Positions 24,031 through 33,400 of a stretch of 64,000 bases of DNA are shown one piece after another. Position 1 is the first letter of the stretch. Every line of letters starts with the position of its first letter. This DNA is from Rhyacophila brunnea (Eukaryota; Arthropoda; Insecta; Trichoptera; Rhyacophilidae): assembly GCA_022495005.1 (NCBI GenBank), contig JAGYXB010001050.1:372001-436000 (forward strand). The letters are read 5' to 3'. Position numbers and translations under genes: made by a program. The notes under the pieces were generated by a model. That model was given only the letters and a program-made list of their open reading frames with translations, was not told the origin of the DNA and made no database searches.

Positions 24031-26479
24031 TGGTTCAGTATCCATACATTTTGAAATAGGTAGTGATGCAGATTCTACAAAAAACCTCGAAGGACGCATC
24101 AAAAGTGTGACAAGCCTTGTAAACCCCTGATTAAGCAATATTAATTCTTTGTTCTAGCAAAGCATGCAACAAAACATACGATTTTTTTTGTGTCTGGACA
24201 AAATATTATTTATGCAAATAAACTAGGCGAGTTTTTGTTTGGAATTAAATAATTAATTAGTTTACTCGAGAAGTGCCGCGCAGTGCTTTTCGCATAGATC
24301 GTAAATTCACTTTCGTTGGTAGTTTATATTATAACTACCTAGACATGTATACACATTTTATGTATGTATCTAACAGCAGTGGCGTAGCCTGTACTTTCGC
24401 ATATAATAGAATTGGTGCCCGTGATGGGGAGCTTAAATCTCAAAGGGATATTAATTTTTTAGAAATGATATTTTAAATAAATATTATACTACTTATACTA
24501 TTGCCGTTCTCAAAATAAAATGCATATAAATATGATACCATACCACACACAATAATCGATGATCTACAACTTGAAACTATTAATAATAAGACCAATGTCC
24601 GCTTATATTATATTTTTTTAATAAAATATTCAAGCCAATGAAATTATTCTAAAAGATGTTGAAAAACACATTCTTTTATAGAATCGGAGGCTAAATGTAT
24701 GAAATTTAAGAAAAATGGACCCCTGGTCCATTTATTAAGTTGGCTACAAAGGCTTCGTATTGCAGGTTCATTTGAAGATAACTTCACACTACTGCGTACT
24801 ACTTAACCGGGCGTATACAAAGGCAATTCGTCACAATTTGAGTAGATAAACAGCCAATAATATGTATTACACTTCGGCAATTCCACTTCTACTACTACTT
24901 CTACTTCAAATACACTTCACAATAAACATACGAAATGACAGCCATTTTGTGTAAGAAAGAAAACCAGAATTGCAACTGAACAATGTTAATAGCTAACTTA
25001 ACAATATTGTTTCATGGGCTTACTAAATAATTACTTTCGACTGATAACTAAACTTGTAACTCCTGGACTTGCGATAATAATGAGGATTTTAGGTAGGAGG
25101 GAAATATTATGATGAAGCATCATAGATCGATTCGAAAACTTTTATTATGTCGGTTCTATTGACTGGAAAAGTACATAATATGTATAATATTATGACTTGT
25201 TTCGTAGTGTGAGATTTGGCATTGTTTTCCGTTTATCGTGACGTCAAAGCTTTCCCCAGGTGCCAAAGAGTGATTTTTAAAAGTGACGTTGAAGTGATTT
25301 TACGACATAGTGTTTATTGATTGATGATTGCAGTTATCATGATAAAAGTGATATCAAATCATAAATGTTTAGCGTAGGTGAACCAAATGTCATTATTGTA
25401 GTATCATTAACGTTGGTGTTATATATTTGGAAAAATAAAATGACAGTTCGATGATTGATGCTTGAGTTTTTTGCATTCGTTTTAAATTATATTTCTTGAA
25501 AGTTTTTAAATTACATATTATTATTATGACATAACTGCCGGCCATTAGATAATGTAATGAAAATGAGCTACGAGGTATGGGGTACTGACTATAAGTCAAT
25601 TAAAAAATACATACAAATATTTGAACTCGAAACATGGCGATTTTTCATGTTTTACTCAAGTTTTCAAAAAACTTTTCATAGTTTAATTATGTTCAGCTGG
25701 CCTTGGGTAGATATTGTGTTATTCTTTAAGTTATATCGTTAATATAATCAGAACAATTAGTTTTAATTAGTATCCTTCGATACAATCTAGTATGTGTATA
25801 TACTATTATATTAAGCAATCACAGCAAAATAATACGGGCATGTTTTTACGCTAAAAAAGATAAAGTTGTTACCCAATGGACACAAATACTTAACGAATTA
25901 TTGTTTCAATTAATTTCGTTTCTACATAAATGTTTTAATTTTATAATATGATACTCATTTCTCTACGCCAGTATTTTCTAAGCTAAACAAATATTATCGC
26001 ATCCGTTTGGAAAGGTCAGTAACGTCCCTAGACAAAATGCCGTCCCTAGGCAGCGCCAAAATGCCGCCCCATTTTTTATACAATATTTTTATTATACTTT
26101 CACGACTCCAATATCTAAGAAAATGTGTTCTATTGATACATTACTACCGAAATATACAAATAATTTTTCCCAAAAGTGGGGAAAATTTTTACGTTGGTAA
26201 TACAGTGGCTTCTTACATGTCATTTTTGCGTCACATTAATTTGCTCTCTCTTGAGGAATTATGGATGGTTCGTGTCGTTTTTCTTCTTCACAAAAATTGG
26301 CAACACTTGTAATGATATTTTCAGGTTGAGAAAAGGCAAAGGTTTGTGCATTATTACCCGTACTTCATCTCACCACTCCATCGCTGCTATCTGATCACTT
26401 CATCAACACACAACAGACTATAATTTTATTATTATTAGTATACATATGTAATATACATAATATATAAGTACTCTTGTTA
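24031..26479. other. no gene; repeat fragments
   Basis: A hAT-like end CAGTGGCGTAGCC at 24379 without a visible partner, and CGTCCCTAGACAAAATGCCG repeat fragments at 26020-26075. Frames such as 26007-26312 are not exon-like. Confidence 0.5.
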
Positions 26480-26890
26480 CACTACGATAAGCTAAGGCGT
26501 CCCTGGGCAAAGTGTCACCCTTAATCAGTCTTAGAAGCCGTCCCCTTTCACGTTTAGGTACCTACATGTGGTGGTGTTAGGCATGTGAAGGTCTGTGGCG
26601 CTGACAGTTTTGGAGGCATGCTTGTGAAAATGTTGCCTGTAGGATAAACTGCACATAACAACATGTATCACACTGGGCATTACAATACAATAATATTTAT
26701 GTTGTCAGGATTTTCTATGGTTCGATTATATTTTAAACTAAGAACTAAGAACTAAGATGTTGATACTTCCCAATGAAGCGAAGTTGTAATATATTTTGTA
26801 TTCGTTCCTTCATTTGCCGCCCTTTATAATTTGTCGCCCCTATGTAACACATGACCTGCCTACCTCCATGGGGTGTCACTGGGTATCATA
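26480..26890 (+). repeat. dispersed repeat (GACCTGCCTACCCCC family), copy 2
   Basis: Contains GGCGTCCCTGGGCAAAGTGTC at the left and CACATGACCTGCCTACCTCC with GGGGTGTCACTGG at the right. A further CGTCCCTAGACAAAATGCCG fragment lies at 26020-26075. Confidence 0.5.
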
Positions 26891-27116
26891 GTCTAACATT
26901 ATTATACTGTTGTTGTTTTATGTTCGATATTTATGAAAACTAATGACTTAAATTCCATAGATTTCCGGTGGGTAAATAGCATCTACCTACCGATTATTTT
27001 TTTAATTTCGAAAATGAATGAGAAAAAAGCACACGTGTACCACACGGCGTTGACGTGTTTAAGGCTTATTATTATTTTGTGACATCTTGAAAATGCAAGT
27101 GTGTTCTTATTTTCAG

Positions 27117-27142
27117 ATTCGCGTTGAAAAATATCAATCAAG
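27117..27142 (+). other. yellow-b-like 5' UTR segment after a splice acceptor
   Basis: A TTTTCAG acceptor ends at 27116, 26 bases before the ATG, with a pyrimidine-leaning tract before it. This predicts one or more non-coding upstream exons. I cannot place them with confidence. A possible donor (aaaaaaGTGAGT) lies at about 13899. Confidence 0.45.
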
Positions 27143-27431
27143 ATGGTGGTCCGGCCACAAAATGGCGTCGCGTCATTGCAAATGGCGGTGATCTGCGCAG
27201 TTTTCGCTCAGACCATCGCAATGGACAACCTGAGGGTGGCTTTCGAATGGAAGCAGTTGGACTTCGCTTATTCATCTGAAGCTGAGAGGGCAGAAGCTAT
27301 CGCCAATAAAGATTTCATCCCAGAAAATAACGTCCCTGTAGGATTAGAGGTCTACGGAGATAAGCTGTTTGTGACAGTGCCAAGATGGAAGTATGGTGTG
27401 CCAGCCACGCTCACATATGTGTCACTCAATG
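27143..27431 (+). CDS. yellow-b: yellow-b-like, coding exon 1
   Basis: Encodes residues 1-96 and one base of the next codon, including the signal region and the first conserved block (VPVGLEVYGDKLFVTVPRW). The first ATG at 27143 gives a polar 13-residue lead. A second in-frame ATG (codon 14) begins MAVICAVFAQTIAMDN, which is itself a plausible short signal peptide, so the true start is uncertain. The exon is preceded by TTTTCAG ending at 27116. This implies that transcription starts in an upstream non-coding exon and that 27117-27142 is 5' UTR. The donor is gtgaga at 27432. Confidence 0.87.
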
Positions 27432-30400
27432 GTGAGATATTTTTATATATATAATAATTATGTTTTGGGTATATTGGTAAACCATCTGTCATTTTAGGAT
27501 TATATTGCGTGTACCTAATTATTTATTTCTTCGTCCATCCAGTGAGTTTTAAAGTTGCCCTGTAATCTTTTTAGGCGCATCGCACATTCGCTCATGATAG
27601 CTAAACGTAAAACTACTAAAATTGTAATACGTTAATTAATATTAACGAAATAGGCAATCGAAAATCTTTAATTTCTATTATTTTGTTAACTGTCAATTCA
27701 TGGTGGAACTGCATTGTATTGTTGTTTTAATTAAAAAAACGCTTTGTTTTGTTTCAAAAATTTTGAAAATGTCCCTCTGAGGTGGACGAAACCGGTTCTA
27801 ATCTATTAATTAAAAGTGTAGTAAGGACTACAAAAAAATGCATTTTATTAAATTAAAACAACAATACGAAAATCTTTATTTACTGATCGCAACCCAATTT
27901 AAAGTTCTAAAAATAAAAATGGATGTTTCCATTCTGAGAAATGTTGAGAAGCGAATAAAAATGTTTAATTCTTTCTATTGTTATGAAACTTAACTATTCA
28001 ATTTTTTTCTAAAATGTTATTCGTATAGGTACTAACGTTACATGTAGGTAAAAATAAATGAAGTATTATAATAATTCCATTGTTTAGTTTGAACGTTAAA
28101 ATTGCATTGCGAAATGAATTACAGCTAAGTACTTAATTTAAGCGTTAGACCATGAGTCTTTTTTGTCAGCTTCACTTTCATGTATTTACGCGCTGTCTAG
28201 CTTCTTCGGCATAATAGGGGATACACAATAATATAATGCATATCTTTGCTATCGACAGCGAAAAAAGCTCATTATGTAAACAGACTGTCACGATAATTTT
28301 AACTTTATTTTTTGGTGTTGTGACCGCATTAAAGTTTAGGTACATTATTATTCGATAAAAATAATTTATAAGTAAGTACCTACACCTTTTTATTTTCTAA
28401 AAAATCGACGGTGTTTAAATTAAAATAAAAATAAATAAGACAAAGAATTCTTAAAAAGATCTTTCTACAACGTTCAAAAGAAATTATTAAACTATATTTT
28501 AATAATTCTAACACACATTTCAAAATGTTTTTGGTCTATCTATGGCTTTGGCTACTTTCATGCTAAAACTATCGAATCTGACGGCAATGTGATATGTTCA
28601 AAAAATTTATTGTCGCGAAATGATTTCAGTGTAAATAGGTATTATGACTGTATGTATTTGGTTCATTTTGACGACAATTAAGCAGACGTATGTGAAAGCC
28701 TCTTACACTGTGGAAAGTATTGTTTAATCAAATGAGGACATTGATTTAGCAGTACATGCCTGAATATTTATATATTATAACAAAGAAAAGATTGTAATTT
28801 TGGTAATTAACTGCGTGAAAGTGTTTTGACAAATTAACAACCGTTCACAAGCCTTTCTTGTTGCTTCAACGTGATTGATACTGAGAATAGTGACGAACTC
28901 TCGAATTGCTTGCATTGTTTTTGAATATTGCTCATGTTATTTATCAGTGTTGCCTAATATCGTTGACATAAATATGCCATATAGGGTAGGTAAGAACATA
29001 AATTATTTCGTAGAAAAAATGTAAAATAACATTTATATGACATTACTTTCATGAAAACAAAGATTAAAAAATAATAAGTACACTAGACGGGTGCTTCCTA
29101 AACTTTTTCATAACACGGCTCCCGAAATCACAAAAAAAAAAAACACCAAGGCTTCCCTCCCAACAAATGTTAGTCTTTAGTGACCAACAGCACTTTATTA
29201 CCATTAATTATTATTAAAGAATAATAGAACATTTAGTTTAGTTATCATCTAGGTATTGTATTAAAAAAAACAAAAATTAGCTTTACATTTACTTTACACT
29301 TTAAATTTATTACAGCTACAGCCTACAAAATTTCATAAGGGTTGTGATTGATGTGAATATTTTTACATAATAAATGATATCCGTTACAATATTTGAAATG
29401 CTAATTCGCATGGTTTGTTCCAAAGTCTCCGTTGAAAGACACGATCTGTGTTTATTTTTTATTACCAGTAATGATGAAAATGCTGTTTCGCGTAGGTACG
29501 AGGGTGGTCCCAGAAGTACCCGACCTAACAAAGAAAACACATACAATTTGGGTTTTTTTTTAATTTCTCTACGTACCTAGTCTCCTTTTAGGTCGATACA
29601 CTTTTTCGATCGATACTGGCGGATTGGAAGTGACTAACAGCGACCATACTGGACATGTTCACCTAGTATGCTAAAACATTACTCAAATAATATCGGCTGT
29701 GCTACCCGCTTGGTTTAGACTCTAGAAGTATAATAGTAGTGCCCCAGGCGATTTTTTTTACTATTAAAGCTAATTTATGATGTGTGTTTATCTGACTTAT
29801 CTGGTCAACCCGACACGCCGGGCCCCCTACAGCCCAGGCCCCTAGGCTAGAGCCCTGTCAGCCCTCTCCAGCCATGACCTATACCACTCCGGAATTCGAG
29901 TGGACACCGAGAATTTTTTGACAGTTCATTAGGGAACGGGTTTCTAAAAATACCCGACATTAGTGTTTCGAAATTTTTATGTTAGAGATTAAAATCTAAG
30001 AAATTTTTCTCTAAAAAGGGTGCTGGAGAATTAAAAATCATTTTTTGCCGTGTTATTTGTCTAAGCCCCAAGGTACAGTTTATTGGCTTACAATTGTGTA
30101 AAATCATTCTGATAATTTTCATGTTTGGGGGGTGCCAGGGCCCCCTGGGTGCGCCACTGGCTTTGATACCCTGTTTATAGCGAGAATCGTCGAGCTCCTC
30201 AAAATAGCCATCAACCGCCAACTCCAACCTCTTCATTGTTGGCAAATCTTTTACCACCGAGCCATTTTTTCAAGTTTGGAAACAGAAAATAATCCGAGGC
30301 GGCTAAATCTGGCGAATAGGGTGCGTGAGGAAGCAATTCGAACTTTAACTCATTGATTTTGGCCATCGCGATAACAGATGTGTGAACTGATGAATTGTCC

Positions 30401-33400
30401 TGATGAAACAAAACTTTCTTTTTCGCCAAATGCGGTTGTTTTTTCTTGATTTCATTACTCAAACGCTGCAATTGATTTTCCTTTTTGAAGATAATCAATG
30501 AAATTCGATTATTTTGACTGTTCTTAAGTCACAGGTGTGAAGTGATGGACCCATGTTTCATCCATGGTTATGAATAGACGCAAAAACTTTGTTTTATTGC
30601 TGTGAAACTTCGCCAAACACTCGATTGAAACATCCTCACGATGCTGTTTTTGTTCCATTGTGAGTAATCGCGGCACCCACCTTACGCACAGCTTTCTCAT
30701 GTCCAAATTTTCAGTCAATATGTGATGTACAGCACTTTTTGAAATGCCTACCATGTCTACTAGCTCGCGAAATTTCAGTCGAGGTTCATCCAATACCATT
30801 TTGTGGATTTTCGTCACTATTTCTGGCATGGTCATCTCATTTGGTCGACCACTGCGATGTTCGTCTTGGCAACTCGTACAGCCTCGTTTAAACTCAGCCA
30901 TCCAATATTTTACTGTTGTAAACAAAGGAGCAGACACTCCCAGAGTAGAATCTAGCGCCGCTTTGATATTGGTTGGACTGAAGCCTTTCAAATGAAAGTA
31001 TTGTATCACATAAATATGACCAATTTTTTCCATGTTAACAAATTCACTGAGAGCGTTCACTGTTGATGGCTGACAAATAATTACTGAATAACGTAGCGTC
31101 GTTAAACTTCAAACTTAGGCTTTATAAGGTTGGTACTTTCTATCATGGTCACTATTTTCAAACAACAACTGCTATCTATACGTCAGGTCGGGTACTTCTG
31201 GGACTACCAGTATGTTTTCGTAACCATATCGGAAAAGTATTGTACCTAATCGTGTGAAAATCCGACCTCGAGATTTTGACTGATTTGTATCAGGTATCGT
31301 CTAGTGATCAGGTTTTTTATGATTTGTTTTTTCAAATAATATTTCACGGCTTCCTGGCAGGAGTTGCAGGGGCCCCCTAGGGGGCCGCACCCCCCAGTTT
31401 GAGAAGTACTGCACTAGACTATACCACTGCGATGAACGATGATATTGTAGTCGACATTGAGGAATACAAAATGAGTCCTATGCTTTCTTAAGAATTTTAC
31501 AGTACATTGGGACATGTCCCAAGGTAAAACCAGAATAGCGTCTCAAGGTATAACAAGCATACATTATTGACATAGTAATTTTTTAAGCAATATATACTCG
31601 TTTTAACAAATTATTTGATAGATTACTTACTTAAATAATGCTGCGACAGTACTACATTAGAAAATATCGATAATTATGCTTACATTATTTTTATACGTTT
31701 CGGAAATGATTGCTAAATTTTACTTTGAAGGTACGAGGGTGGGTCAACAATTCCTTAGAAAAAAGCATTAAAACAGTTTTTATTTTTGTATTTTTTTTTT
31801 ATTTCTCAACATAATCTCCTTGGAGCTCAATACACTTGGTTAGACGTTTCTCAATTTTTTTTAAACCGTCAGAAAAATAAGTTTCGGAAGGTCCTCAAAA
31901 TAAGCATTTGTCCGATCGATGACTTCTTCATTTGAAAAAAAACGTTGTCCACTTAGCCATTTTTTTTAATTTGGGAAAAGGAAAAAGTCACTGGGGGCTA
32001 AATCTGGCGAATACGGTGGGTGGTCGACCAATTCGAACTTCAATTCTTCATTTTTAGCCATTGATCATAAACATGTGTGAACACGGGCATTGTCCTGATG
32101 AAAGAGGATTTTTTTTCCTGTTTAAATGAGGCCGTTTTTCTTCAATTTTGTTTTTAGCTGGTCCAATAAAGATGCATAATAATCCTCTGTTATTGTTTTT
32201 CCTTTTTCCAAATAGTCAACGAAAATAATTCCACGTGCATCCCAAAATACAGTAGCCATAACATTACCAGCTGATTTTACGGTTTTCGCCTTCTTTGGAC
32301 ATGGTTCGCCTTTCGCAATCCACTGCTTTGACTGTTCTTTCGTCTCGGAGTATAGTGGTGTATCCATGTTTCATCTACAGTCACAAAGCGACGAAAAAAT
32401 TCATCCGGATTGCGTTGCATGAGCGACAACAAGGCTTTAGAGGCCACCACCCTATTGCGTTTATTGTCGACTGTGAGCAAACGCGGCACCCATCTTGCAG
32501 AAATTTTTTTCATGCCCAATTTGTCATGTAAAATAGAAATGACGCTACCTTTTGAGATCCTGTAACCTCAATTATCTCACTCAACTTTAATCTTCGGTCA
32601 CTTAACACCATATCGTGGATTTTATTGATCATTTTTGGTGTAGTCACCTCTACAGGACGTCCTGAGCGTGGTTCATCCTTTGTTGATGTACGACCACGTT
32701 TAAATTCATTTAACCAGTTATAAATAGTGGCAAGTGAAGGAGCAGATATGCCGTGAACTAAATCCAACTCATTTTTATTTCCTTTGCTGTTAATCCTTTT
32801 ATATTAAAATGTTTAATAACAGCTCTAAACTCAATTTTCTCCATTTTTGTAAACAAGCAATTTTTTTTTTTAAATGTACGAAAATAAAAAACAACAACCC
32901 GACCAATCTGATTGAAACTTCGCAGCATACTGAATCGGTAGTGCCGCTGCATGAAAACAAACCGCTTATAGTACTAGTCGCGCCACCTGTCGGCTTTTCT
33001 AAGGACTTATTGACCCACCCTCGTAGCACAACAGTTAATTGAGACTTGACGCTTCAAAGAATAACTGAAACTAAAATGGTTTGGTGAACAAATAGAGAAC
33101 ATTATTGCCAACATATTGGAGCTAGAGCTAGAGCTCTAGATATCTAGAGCAAGGATATCTTAGAGCAAGTGTCCCAACGTAAAACCATCCCAAGGTACAA
33201 CCCTTTCCACCACCCATGGGAGAGAGAAGCACATAATGGCAAAAGTAACAAACTTAAGGCTAATACAAAACTGCAGAACAATTTAAATAGTGTAATAATG
33301 TAAATATACAGTATAAAATAGGCCAACATGATAGTTTTCAAGCAAATCTAGTATGCTATTCTAGCTTTTTTATGAGAAATATTATGAGCTGTTCGCTATG

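Larger units (their letters stand above)
29499..31210 (-). mobile_element. mariner element, copy 1
   Basis: Flanked by TA on both sides. The terminal inverted repeats share TCCCAGAAGTACCCGACCT in opposite orientation. It is longer than a normal 1.3-kb mariner because another element is inserted at about 29617-30161. It lies inside the hAT element at 29089-31411. Confidence 0.85.
29089..31411. mobile_element. hAT-type element hosting a nested mariner
   Basis: Flanked by a perfect 8-base target duplication CACTAGAC (29081-29088 and 31412-31419), the hAT signature. The left end reads GGGTGCTTCCTAAACTTTTT and the right end, on the other strand, CAGTACTTCTCAAACTGGGG. Removing the mariner leaves about 0.6 kb with no transposase frame, so this is a non-autonomous copy. 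Confidence 0.75.
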
